From: Emydura subglobosa
Lineage: Eukaryota; Chordata; Testudines; Chelidae
Assembly: GCA_007922225.1 (NCBI GenBank)
Contig: ML679966.1
Coordinates: 51,547,583-51,611,582, forward strand
DNA: 64,000 bases
Direction: 5' to 3'
A model generated the notes under the pieces. The model was not told the DNA's origin and made no database searches. It saw nothing but the letters and a program-made list of their open reading frames with translations. Position numbers and translations under genes: made by a program. Positions 46,219-57,020 of this stretch are shown piece by piece. Each line of letters starts with the position of its first letter. Position 1 is the stretch's first letter.

Positions 46219-48192
46219 CCCATGACACTCCAATTGTTACTTTCCTCATAATTTGATTCTGCTGCCCCTCTGACTTGCGTCATTAGCCAATTTTTGGGGC
46301 CTTGCAGGATTGTTTTCATTAGGATGACAAATGGATGATAGGAGTCATTCTGTTTACTTACAAAGAACGTACACTGTTTCCTTGAACACAGTAGGAACAA
46401 TAACAGCAGGCAGTTTTCTTGCTCACAATTTCCAAGTGTGCCCCTCCAGTTAAATCTATGCCACAGGGAGTCTCTCTCGCTCCGCTTCTTCTCAGGACCG
46501 CACTTAACTACTTTGTTCTCCCTCTCACACACATGCTTCTCATTCGGAGTTGTGCCATGCATCCAATTGCCTTGGGCAGAAGCTTCTATTATTTCCAGCT
46601 GTGTCACTACAAAAAGGAGCTTAATTGTTCCTTCCATTTAACCTGAAAGAAAGGCGCTTAGCACACCCATTGGCTTAAACCAGGTCTGTGATGAACTTTA
46701 GATCCTGGCAGCCATGAACACCTTCCAGCATAATGTCATTGTTCTGCTAGTAATTAACCTTATTATGGTCTGTCAGTCAGTATTATGTCCACTCAACAAT
46801 ATTGGCTTTAGCCAGACAGCACATTTCCAGTTTTCTACTAGTTTCTGATATGGGCCTATAATAAAGTCTAGACAAATTATATCCATTGAATTTGCTGTAT
46901 TCACTAAACCTGTAATACTGTTAAAATAGCTAGAGTTTGTTTGGCACAAATGCCCTTTATAAACATGTTGCTTATTGCCTTTTTCTTAGGGCTTGATGCT
47001 GTGTGGTATAGAAAACCTCTGCTGAACACTTTCAACTCTCACTGAAGTCAGTGGAAACTGAGAGCACATAACATCTGAAGGCTAGACTGTGACTTGGATT
47101 ACACGCCTATGTAAGTGACTGAGAGCTCCCCCTATTTAGGCTGCTTGGATGTTTGCTCCGGGTGTGTAGAAGGAAGCAGGTGCTGTGTACCAACCTCTAT
47201 TTCTTTTTCCCCAGAGACTGTGAGCAGGGAGAGCACAGAGCAATGGCTTTACTCTGCTGCTAAGTAGCATTGCAGAGCCTGGACAGGCAGGTGTAATTGC
47301 TGCTGGCACATCCCAGTTTACTTATGTGTGATCCCTTGCCCAGGGCGCTGCCTGAAGTCAGAATGTAGCCCATAGAAGTAAGAGATGGAAAAGATCTATT
47401 AATTGATCCAGACTGGTTCACTGCCAGTACAAGCTTTATTTCCTACAACATATTCTTTTTATTCATTTTGTTTTTCTTTCTGTTGAAGTTTCCTTGATCT
47501 TCATTTTAAAACTCAAAACTACAGAGTTACACATCTCCAGCCCTCTGATTCCCTCACCTACTCACCAGAAATTTAAAAAACAAAGAAACACACAAACAAA
47601 AGAAGCTAGCCTTTTGTCTGCAGATTTGCCTTTGGAACCTTGGGATGGAAGGTCATCTTAAACTACTGCAGGCTGCATAAACGTGTACCAGGTAGGATTG
47701 CTGCCAAGAGATTCATCTTTATTTTCTGCCCCCAACACATGATGAGAGTGAAGTTGTACAAAAGGTTATATCACTGTCTCGTGGCAGGGAGGGGGTCAGC
47801 ATTATGCAGGTTATATCCTGCCACTGATTTTTCTATAGAACTCTCCGAAAATTTTTATGGGAAGTTACTAAACTGGATCAGCAGCAAATATGCATTTAAA
47901 AAAAGACATAACCATAGTAATAAAATACTCGATACCCTAATCAACATCTTTGGTTTCTACCAGCAGATACAGAAATCATGTAGGCAACAAAGAGCTAGCA
48001 AAAATTAGAGTCATGTATTTACAACTCTGCTTGAGCACCCTTTTAACCATGAAAACCATTTTCATGGCTTTCTGACAAATCTCAAGAGGAATTACGTGTT
48101 CACATTCTCTTTCCCTGGGAGACATTTCACTTGGAATATTTAAACTAGAAAATGTATTTAAAGCATATTGCATGTAACATTCCTGCACAGGC

Positions 48193-48258
48193 AGTAAGAT
48201 AGACTAAGTGATCTAGCAAGTCTATTTCATCTTATATTTCTGTGATTCTCTGATTCTT
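48193..48258 (+). mobile_element. CR1 LINE 3' tail fragment, plus strand
   Basis: AGACTAAGTGATCTAGCAAG...TTTCTGTGATTCTCTGATTC is a short, diverged CR1 terminus. It lies about 340 bp from the DIRS end. Confidence 0.65.
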
Positions 48259-48974
48259 TTTTTTTTCTTTAACTGGCAGCTTTGAAAAACAGAGTAAAAT
48301 GATTCCTACCCCTGCCACAAACACTTTGCAGGTTAGATGACTTTCACTTCAAGATTCTGAAGACTTCTTAGAATGTATTTGAATCTTTAATTCATTTGGT
48401 CCCTAAAACAATCCAGACACCAGTATAATGTAAGAACCACTAAGAATAATCTTAAAGCAGCACACCATTGCAACAGTAGGCACTGTACCATGTAACACAT
48501 CCCAGTTGTTCCACTGCAAATATTTTTGCATCATGAATCTTTGCTCCTTCAAAATCAATTTTTTAGTTTAAAAGGAAGAGGTTACTCACTCTGTGCAGTA
48601 ACGGTGGTTCTTCGAGACGTGTTTCCCAGTGGGTGTCCCACTTCAGGTGCATGTACACCCCACACACCTTTGATTGGAGATTTTCATTAGCAGCATCCGT
48701 TCAGCCTGTGCATGCACCCTAAACATCATGACCCGCACTGAGGCAATATATGGCTGCATGAGTGAACTGCCCTCAGTTTCTTCACCACCACCTAGTCTCA
48801 CAAGAAACTCCAAAGCAAAGGGGAAGGAGGGTGGGTAGTGGAGCACCCATAGCGAGACATCTTGAAAAACCACAATTCTGCGTAGGGTGAGTACACTCTT
48901 TCTTCTTCGAGTAGTGTCCCTATGGGCACTCCATTGCAAGTGAATCCTTGAATGGAGGAGGGAGTTTCAGAATC

Positions 48975-50343
48975 TAATCTACAACTGAGAAAAGAACTGC
49001 ATCGCCAGCTGCCATATCCAGTCTAGAGGCATCAATTAGGGTGTTGTGTCTGGAGATGGTATGTATGGAGGACTATGTAGTGGTGCTATAGATCTCAGTT
49101 ATGGGGACATTTTAAAGTAGGGCTGAAATGTAGACTGTGAGCTCATAGAATGAGGAGGTGGAATGCTAGTAGCACCATAATACGCAATAATACATCTGGA
49201 GAGTCATTTTGACAGTCTCTGGGTAGAAATAGTAGATCCTTTAGATCTATCTGCAAACAGAATGAATGGTGTAGGAGATTTCCTGAATGATTTAGTTCTA
49301 TCTAGGTAGAAAGCTAGTGTCCTTCGGACATCTAGTGTGTGGAAAACAGTCGCCAAAATGGAATTATATGGTTTTGGAAAGAAAAATAGTAGATGAATAG
49401 TCTGATTCAGATGAAACTCAGAAGATACTTTAGGAAGAAATCTGGGGTGTGGCCATAAGGAAACGTTGTCATTGGAGATTATTTTGAAAGGAGGGTCTGC
49501 CATTAAGGCTCCAATTTTGCCCACTCTTTGGGCTGATGAAATAGCCACTGAAAAGGAAGTCTTAATAGATAAGTTCAATAATGAGCAGGTTGCCATTGGT
49601 TCAAAAGGAGGTTTCATGAGATGTGTAAGAATCAGACTGAGGGGTTCTTCACCTGAGGAAAAATGTTTCCCAAGCCTTTAATGAATCTTATAATTGTAGG
49701 ATGAGGAACCCCTCAATTGTTAAATGAAAAGCTGCAAAGACAGCTAAGTGAATCTTGAGAGATCTAACTCTCAGCCCTGTTTTCTTTAAATGCCACAGCT
49801 AGTGGAAGCAGGGCAGATTCAGGAGCAATTTTCTGGAGGTCACACCACTCACAAAATCTTTCCCACCTTTGAAGATAAGTAATTCTGGTAGACTCTTTTC
49901 TACTTTTTAGTAATATCTGCTGTACCTCTGAAGAGCAGTCTGACAATGAACCATTGAAGAAGGATGCTTTGAGGTGGAGAGTTCTAAGACTGGGATGAAG
50001 CAATCGACCAGTGTCCTGTGAGAGGAGTTGAGGAATGATTGGAAGCTTTATTCCTGGACAGAGAGCTAGGTGAAGCAGGTAAAGAAACCATGTATGCCTT
50101 GACCCAGGTTGGGGCCACTAGGATAATTCCAACTTTCTCCTGTCTGATCATCTTCACCACTTGAGAATCACAGGTGTGTGTGTGTGTGTGTGGGGGGGGG
50201 GGGAATGAGAAAAATAGCTTCTTGTCCATGGTAGGAAGAAGGCACCCCCACCAATGAATCAGCCTAAGCTGCCCCTTGAGCTGAACAGGTGGCATTTTTT
50301 GTTTGAAGCTATGAAGAAGAGATCCACTTCTTGGAACCCCCAA
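48975..50343 (-). pseudogene. DIRS linker and tyrosine recombinase, catalytically dead
   Basis: From high to low coordinates: KVGIILVAPTWVKAYM (linker, about 50100-50150), then RKESTRITYLQRWERFCEWC (recombinase N-terminal domain, about 49840-49895), then frame 49204-49617 with SSAQRVGKIGAL (first catalytic Arg box) and HTLDVRRTLAFYL. Below 49204 the C-terminal boxes are damaged: H-S-T-S replaces H-x-x-R, TGG has become TAG before SSIHTISRH, and the nucleophile Tyr position is Asn (RHN). The plus-strand copy shows the opposite pattern, keeping the C-terminal boxes and losing the first. Confidence 0.7.
50170..50203. repeat. (GT)n-(G)n low-complexity tract inside the DIRS element
   Basis: About ten GT units followed by about ten G. 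It interrupts the linker region of the minus-strand DIRS copy. Confidence 0.9.
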
Positions 50344-51024
50344 GTTTGAAATATAGGATCTGAGAGTTCAACTCCCATTCCTAGTCTTGGGGAAAAGACC
50401 TGCTGAGAGCATCAGTTGTGATGTTTTGCCTTATATTGCAGTTCTATAACTATAGCTTTGGTGTAGAGGGAAGGGGATCTTGGTTCCCTCCCCCCAGTTG
50501 ATGTAAAACATGCAGGGCATATTGTATGCCATGACTCTGATTGTCTTTGATGAGAGGCCGAAAATGAAGGCAGGCATTTCTAACTGCCCTTAGCTCTGAC
50601 AGATTGACGTGAAGGGTGGTTTCTTGGTGTCACCATCTGCCCTGTACCATGTCAGCATCAAGGTCTGTCCCCTATCCCAACAGAGATGCATCTTATCATT
50701 GTGGTTACCATTGGCACCAGTTGGAGTAAAGAAACTTCTGCACCTACATTGCGATGATTTCTCCACCTGTCTGGGGAGTGTTTCTTCTGTCGGAGACCAG
50801 ATACCTATTTGAATAAACGGTGTCCTACATTATCTGTAATCTTACATTAGCTGTCACAAAAGTGCAAGATGCCATGTGACCCAGAATCTGAAAACAGTTT
50901 CTTACTGAGGTTTGGAGGCTCATTTGAATAGACTGACAAAATTTGATAGTGCTCAGCATCTGTCTAAGGGAAGAAATGCACTGGCTGCCAGGGAATCCAG
51001 AGATGTCCCTCTACTCTGTATATT

Positions 51025-51252
51025 TTATACAGGAGTCAGTGTGGATTTTTCCACATTCAGTTGCAGGCCCAAGTTCAGGAAAAGGCAAGTGTCCTCTGTG
51101 TAACAGAGAGCACCTCCACATAAGACCAACCATTGAACAGCCAATTGTTGGAGTATGGAAACACTACAATTGCCTGTAAATGCAGGTAGGCAGTCACTAC
51201 TGCTATAATCTTTGAACACCCTCAGAGCCAAGGTAAGGCCAAACAGGAACAC
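51025..51252 (-). pseudogene. DIRS reverse transcriptase, second frame fragment
   Basis: Reads FLFGLTLALRVFKD, the motif after the conserved F-x-V-L-P-F-G-L block, and ends LGLQLNVEKSTLTPV, the motif that also occurs (KEKSTLTPVQKL) in the plus-strand copy at about 9530. The catalytic aspartate box between them is not clearly readable. Confidence 0.6.
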
Positions 51253-51715
51253 TTAGTACAGAAAGTGATCCTGGCCTATAACAAAATGCAGATATCTTCT
51301 GTGAGATGTGTGAATCGCAATGTGGAAGCATGCATCTTGAAGGTTCAGGGCTGAAAACCAATTCCCTGAATCTAGTGAAGGAACCATCCTGAACTTCATG
51401 AATCTGTTTCAGAGTCTTAGATCTAAAATCAGTCTCCACCTTCCATTTGTCTTTGGCACAAGGAGGTATTTTGAGTAGAAACCTCTTCCTTTGCGCTGAG
51501 CACGAACAGGTTCTGTCACTCAGATAGAAAGAAGGGAGATTATTTCCTATCTTAGGTAAGAGCTCATGAGAGGGGTCATTGAAGAGGGAGGAGGAAGGAA
51601 ATGAGGAGGAGGAATGGGACTTTCCTAAACAGTGAACACACTTAGAGGGTCCTTTGCTGAATGGGATGGCCTCCTGGCATGTGAGGCAGCATTTAAAAAC
51701 CAGTGAACTGGGCAT
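51203..51715 (-). pseudogene. DIRS gag start fused in frame to reverse transcriptase (170-codon ORF)
   Basis: The open frame starts MPSSLVFKCCLTCQEAIP, the DIRS gag start with a C-x2-C / C-x2-C pair. After about 75 residues it reads KDKWKVETDFRSKTLKQIH, a typical DIRS reverse transcriptase block near the domain start. The gag C-terminal half is absent, so an internal deletion joined the two. The cognate frame then shifts; the tail of this ORF is out of frame with the domain. Confidence 0.65.
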
Positions 51716-52633
51716 GTCCCTCTCTGGGAGGAAGGATTCTCATGAGGGAGGAAATAACAGCCATCCAAATAAAAGTCAACTAACTAATTAACTAAATAAA
51801 AGTAAACAAATCTAATCTCAGAAAACTAAGCTAACTAAAATTACTAAGGCAAAGTAGCTGACATGTACGCACTGCAGTCACACCAAGGTCTTCCTCAGGC
51901 TGAGACAGGAAGGAACTGAGGGCAGTTTGCCCATGCAGAGCTATATTGCTTTAGCGTGGAGCACGAGGATGTCTAGGGCATGTGCACAGGTCGAATGGAT
52001 ACTGCTAATGCAAATCTCTGATCAAATGTGTGGGAGTCTCACATGCACCTGAAATGGAACACCCATACGGACACTATTTGAAGACAAAAAATAAGTTCCT
52101 CTTCAGATGAAAATTAGTCTACATTTATATTGCTTTAATTTTCTTTTGCAGATGATAATCTTCATAGGATTTATACTTTGAAATATTTCTCATCTTATTT
52201 AAGACTATGTTGAAAGGTATATAAACTAATCACAACTTTGTTTCCTGTAACTGAAAGAATAACTTTCGCTTACAGTGTAATCTCTTCTTGAAAAGAAACC
52301 CCCAGCTCATTATTGCAAAATAAAACAGACTGTAACATTTTAACCTTAGAATCAATTTACTTTTCATCTGAATTTAAAAAATGATCAACTTCCCTCCCCT
52401 CCCCCCTTCTTCTGGCCTTGTTGAATCTCTGAAAAAGCTCCATCTTTAGTGGTTTGAAGAATTGAAAATCTCCAACAGTTAAAAATTAATGAACCTTTTT
52501 ATCTTCCTTCACCACGTATGGTACTCTGCTTGTCTAGAGCTGCCCTCTCCTGATAAATGTTTGAACTACATATTTCACATTTCAGCCCACCTATGGGAAA
52601 GCAGAGAGGACTGTATATAATACAAACAACTCA

Positions 52634-52743
52634 GGGCTTGATTCTATGAGGTGCTGACCACTTTCCACACCCAGGGAGTCCAAGAGAGTTGAAGGTGCTC
52701 GGTACCATCCAAAGTAGTGTTCTGCAGCTTGTAGAACCAACCC
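52634..52743. repeat. Short palindromic repeat
   Basis: GGGCTTGATTCTATGAGGTGCTGA and a right arm ending TGCAGCTTGTAGAACCAACCC, with GAGAGTTGAAGGTGCTC in the centre. Confidence 0.55.
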
Positions 52744-53321
52744 TTATATTATGAAATAATGTTTGTACCTTATACTTTACTTGAATTTATGCACAGTTTT
52801 GTCCTCTTATTGGCAGCACTCCATAGAAATAAATATCTGCACTAGAATTTGCCACTTTTTTCTGAAGCTGTTAACCTCTTACACCTTTCTGTCTCCTTAA
52901 GTGAGGGTTTCAGTAGTCCTTTGCCAATTAAAGTGTACTGTTATTTTCAAGGACATGTTTTCTTGCATTGATCTGAATAATATTCTGTTGTATGAATTCA
53001 TACATATGGGTTATGTGTCAGCCACACAAGAATAATTCAGATTGTCTATGAAGCATAGATTAGTCAGTTTAAAGAGACACCATTATTCTGATTCACTTCT
53101 TACACTGGTTTTTCATTGGCTTAACTCCATTTAAATTACTAGAGTTATTGCTGATCATTAATGTTGGGGAGAGTAGAATCAGACACATAGTATTTTTTTT
53201 AATTAAATCTGTTTATAGTCATTGTAATATTCAGAAAATCCCAAAATCATTTCTTTCCAACCATCAACTCTTTCCAAAAATTCTCCCGACTTTCTGTCCC
53301 TCCTTCCTTTCCACACTGAAA

Positions 53322-53370
53322 TTTGATTTCAATGGGAGTTTGGTGCCTAAACCTCCTTGAGGATCTGGGC
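53322..53370. repeat. Short palindromic repeat, right half
   Basis: GATTTCAATGGGAGTTTGGTGCCTAAACCTCCTTGAGGATCTGGGC is the centre and right arm of the family. Confidence 0.5.
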
Positions 53371-53525
53371 CATGCTCTCTTCTTCAAAGATCAGTTACAT
53401 CCTCTCTCTCCGCTATTCTTTCCTCCGGCAAACTCTCTTCTCTCTCCTGTTACCTCCGTTTCTTGCTGCCTTCTCTTGCATCCCCTCCACCCATCATCGC
53501 TTGCTTCCTAACCTGACCTCCTTTG

Positions 53526-53892
53526 ATTCATAGATAATAAAAGCTAGAACAAACCATTGTGATCATCTGGTCTGACCTCCTGCATAACACAGGCTATAGA
53601 ACTTCACTGCATTAACTCCTGATGAACTAGAGCATCGTTTTTAGAAAAGCATCCAATCTTAATTTAAAATAAAGTCTAGTGAGAATCCACCACAAACACT
53701 GATAAAGTGTTTCAATGGTTAATTCCTTCACTGTTAAAAATTTGCACCTTATTTCTCATGGAAATTTGCCTACTTCAACTTCCAGCGATTGGATTTTTTT
53801 TAATACCTTTGTCTGCTAGATTGAAGAGCCTTCTAGTATCAAATATCTGTTCTCTATGTAATTATTTACAGATTACACTCAAGTCAATCCTT
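53526..53892 (-). mobile_element. CR1 LINE 3' region, minus strand
   Basis: Starts TTCATAGATAATAAAAGC and TGATCATCTGGTCTGACCTC, then GCATAACACAGGC, ATCCAATCTTAATTTAAA, and ends near TTACAGATTACACTCAAGTC. The order is that of a minus-strand CR1 3' end. Confidence 0.85.
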
Positions 53893-54639
53893 ACCCTCCT
53901 GGCATCACACTCAATTTCTCCATTGCTCTCAATCTCTCTCTCTCTCTCCTGCTTCTGGTCTCTCTCCCATTCTCAAAAAGCTGTCCCTTGACCCTAACTC
54001 ATCCAAGTACCCTTCTTTTTTCACTTCCATTAAATGTGCCATGTACAGCTGCTGCTGTGAATTCTCCTCCTCAAAGTCCATGATATATTCCTTTGTCTGG
54101 TTCTACCCAAGCAGTAAACTGCATTCACTAAGTCCTATCAAAAACCTTTGATGTGTCTTCACAATTATAGGAGCAGAAGTAGCCAAAGCAGGAATTGCTG
54201 CAATGGGAGGCAGAGGACAAAATGGGGCTCTGGCCAGGCCCACCCATCCCAACAGACTCTCTGAATGTTCAGGAGTGTTCAGGGACTAGAACCCAGGTGG
54301 TACCTCCCCCACTTTCCTTCTCCTACCCCTCAGCATATGGCCTAGGGGAAAAATAGCAGAGAGTAGCCAGCCAGTAATGGTAGTAGTGGAAGCAGCCAAA
54401 GCAGGGACCTTTAAATGTTCAGAGAACTTTCTACAGTTTTGACTGGACTCTCTCTTTGCCCTTTGCTGATTGGCTGTTTGCTCCAACCCTCTGCCTCCCT
54501 CAGTCTCTTCACTCAGCCTTATTTATTCCACACCTGCCCCTTTTACCCTTTTCTCCCCTGACCTGTCCCCCTCACTATCTCCCCTTCCCTTTCCATTTAG
54601 CGTATCCCCTTCTAAGTAATCCCTCTGCCCCCAAATATT

Positions 54640-54840
54640 GGGAACTAACATATTTGTTGACATCACATGGTTCACTCTCCTAGTGTGTTAGATCCATCCT
54701 GTGTCTGTCCTGTCTATTGAGATTGTAAACTCTTCAGGCCAGGAACTATCTACTAATATAGTGCCTAGCTGAAGGGAGACCCATTATTGGTTGGCTCTAG
54801 ACACTGCCTAATAAATACGATTGATAATAAAATAATACAT
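54640..54840 (+). mobile_element. L2/MIR-type 3' tail, plus strand
   Basis: GAGATTGTAAACTCTTCAGG, AGTGCCTAGCTG and CTAATAAATACGATTGATAATAA form an L2-like tail in the intron between the alpha and beta lectin exons. Confidence 0.7.
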
Positions 54841-55461
54841 TATCTCTTTTCTTGATTACAGCCTCTTCTTTTCTGGCCTCTCTGAATCCACAGGGTTCCT
54901 GTTGGAAATGCATATTGCTCCTTGCTACACCAAATTCTTTCAAAACACAGCTGCTAAGATTATTTTCCTTTCCCATTGACCTGACCCATCTTTGAATCCA
55001 CCATATTTGAAACTTTTTGTCGCATTTCCAGTCATTAGGGTTATTTGGCTGAAGAGACAAGGAGGAGACAGACAGGGTAGGCTCCTCTGCACTTTTATGA
55101 AACAGATGTGGATGTTTCATGACAAACATGTATATGTTAAGAAATGCTGAGAGCTAACTGAATCAAAGTCAACATTTCTGTGTAACTCAGCAAAAATCAA
55201 AAGCCTAAAGAATGTCTGAGCATAACAACTCTTTCCATAAATGAAACTAGGGGAAAGTAGCCAAAAAAAGAGGACTAGCAGAAACCCTAAGGTAATATTA
55301 AAGTTTGCTTTGTAAAAGTTATTAAGACCAACAGTAGATTAAAAAGAAATCCATGCTGCGTTTAGACTTAGGAAGAGGAGAAAACCTCAGAAAGGTCTTA
55401 AGAATCTGGGGAAGAGAAGCAACAATTGTGCAATGCTTTTTTCTTTACATTGTTAAAATAC

Positions 55462-55578
55462 CTGTTCATGTGACCACGTTCGTTCTGAGCCGTCCTTTAC
55501 ACAAACGTCTAGCCTCAGCTCAGTCCCTGTGGCCCCATGTTTACTGTCCACACAGAGATTGGCTGCCACATTTCGAAT
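55462..55578 (-). CDS. GALNTL6: GALNTL6-like GalNAc-transferase, antepenultimate exon (lectin alpha repeat)
   Basis: A 39-codon exon, phase 0 at both ends. Minus-strand reading from 55578 starts [18 protein letters not shown] and ends [17 protein letters not shown] is the CLD-type motif of the first lectin repeat. The QxW position reads R-T-W, so the usual Gln is absent. The acceptor is GGTTTTGCAG (AG complement at 55579-55580) and the donor is CAG|GTATTT. Splicing to the exon at 42974-43123 gives SHEQ|LFTFGW with no frame shift, across a 12,338-bp intron that contains a DIRS retroelement and a hAT element. The catalytic-domain exons would lie upstream on this strand; none was recognised between 55579 and 64000, so they are probably beyond the window. 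GALNT10 is the main alternative assignment. Confidence 0.93.
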
Positions 55579-56800
55579 CTGCAAAACCAAGCAGCAACAT
55601 TTCACATCATACAGCAGGCTGAGGAATAGGACTTGTGAGGATGAGGAGGTTGAAATTTGACTCTGTCTTGGTTCATTCAGAAATTAGAGATATGGATATA
55701 GGTACATTACTTATGTATCATCAGTGGGACTTTCTGTGTGGCAGAGAGACTGAAGAGATTGTGTCTGGGAGCGATTTATTCCTTCCTCTGCACCAGCATT
55801 TGAAAAATTCTGTTAAGAAATTGAGGTTACATTTTGTATTGGAATAGGGAATAGTTTTGGGCATAGGGACTGGAATTAAAAAAAAAAAAAAAAATCTTGG
55901 GAGGGCAAAGTTTAGTTTGTTGTTCTTCTCCTGCCACCAGAGCAAGCTAAATCAAGTGCCTTCAGAGGAAAGTCCTTCTGTTTGAACCTCCACCGGATTT
56001 CAGTGACATTTTTCTAAAGCTCAGACACACACAATTCCAGTGCTTCTTTTTATTTTTACATTAAAATTGCTGCAGATAAGGTCAAATACTGGCATTTCAT
56101 ATGTAGAATCTGAAAGAGCCCTTAAATTTGCACTGAAACATGTCTGGAGCATTGAGAGTCCTCTGTGCTGTGCTTATGGATTCTGAGGTCAATATGCACT
56201 GGAATTTATTCTGAAAAGGAAATAGCCTTTTTGAAACTTAAGGTAACTTGCTGTCAAGCAATAATTAGTTCCACAACTTCAGTTATACCTTATATGTGGC
56301 ACTGATTCTTTTCTTGGAAGACACAAATACTGAAGAGCAGTGTGGACACTACCAGTGATAAGAGAAGGTATCAAGTGTATTCTGCATTACATGCATGAGC
56401 TTCTTTGAGTTACTTAACTGAACTATTTAAAAATCTCCTACACTTTCACAGTCTGGAGCTGAATCTTTAACTTTGCCTATTAGACATATGTATGTAAATT
56501 GAGAAATCAACACATGTGCAGAGATTCATGCAGAGATTACACACGTGTAATGCATTTTAAATGGGTGTATGGTTTGGCCATCCTTTTGGAGCACATCAAA
56601 AATGGAGAGTGAACAAAGCAACAATTAAAGTCACACATCTGCAATTTTCGGCAGAAAATTTTGTAGACAGCTATGATTATTGCCATGCAAAGTTAAGCAA
56701 AAGTAAGCAAAGTCACTTGTAAACATTACGTATATGTATACACTAAAGCAGTAAAGCCTTTTAATACAGAATAAAGCATTATTATTGACTCATTCATATT

Positions 56801-57020
56801 GGAGGCAATGTAATCTAAATGAATGAGCCAGGAAGTTTTGAATTCTAATCCTGGCTCTACTGATTTACTATATGGCCTTAAACTAGACACTTAAATTCTC
56901 TGCTTCAATTTCTCCCTCTGTAAAAAGGGGATGATAGTAACTATCTAGCTACCTTAGAGTAGTGTTGTGAGGGTTAATTAGTTATTGCTTGTACAGTGCT
57001 ATGTACAGCTATTATTATTT
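56801..57020 (+). mobile_element. MIR (CORE-SINE), plus strand, near full length
   Basis: Starts GGAGGCAATGTAATC, then GAATTCTAATCCTGGCTCTAC (decayed tRNA B box), TTCAATTTCTCCCTCTGTAA, AAAGGGGATGATAGTAAC and GTTGTGAGGGTTAATTAG, ending near the TATTATTATT tail. About 220 bp. Confidence 0.9.

Larger units (their letters stand above)
48597..52085 (-). mobile_element. DIRS-type retrotransposon, internally deleted, minus strand
   Basis: About 3.5 kb. Its ends (48597-48800 and about 51890-52085) are inverted copies: both contain CATTAGCAG then ATCC(A/G)TTC and GCCCTCAGTT in opposite orientation. An internal complementary region lies at about 48840-48945 (CGAGTAGTGTCCCTATGGG and the complement of the terminal repeat). 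From high to low coordinates it keeps a short gag start, reverse transcriptase, linker and tyrosine recombinase pieces. Compared with the copy at 6551-12050, most of gag is missing. The element lies within an intron of the GALNTL6-like gene, in the same sense as that gene. Confidence 0.85.
43124..55461 (-). other. Intron of the GALNTL6-like gene hosting DIRS, hAT, CR1 and L2 copies
   Basis: 12,338 bp between the alpha- and beta-repeat exons, with GT (55460-55461 complement) and AG (43124-43125 complement) ends. Repeats inside are a hAT MITE (44874-45046), a hAT-type element (45699-46218), CR1 fragments (48193-48258 and 53526-53892), a DIRS element (48597-52085), palindromic repeats and an L2 tail (54640-54840). 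Stretches 43220-44870, 46230-48190 and 52090-53320 are mostly unassigned, AT-rich sequence. Confidence 0.85.

Noticed and set aside
46191..46637. 148-codon minus-strand ORF
   Set aside because: It overlaps the end of the hAT element, has no recognised domain, no splice context and no coding-like composition.
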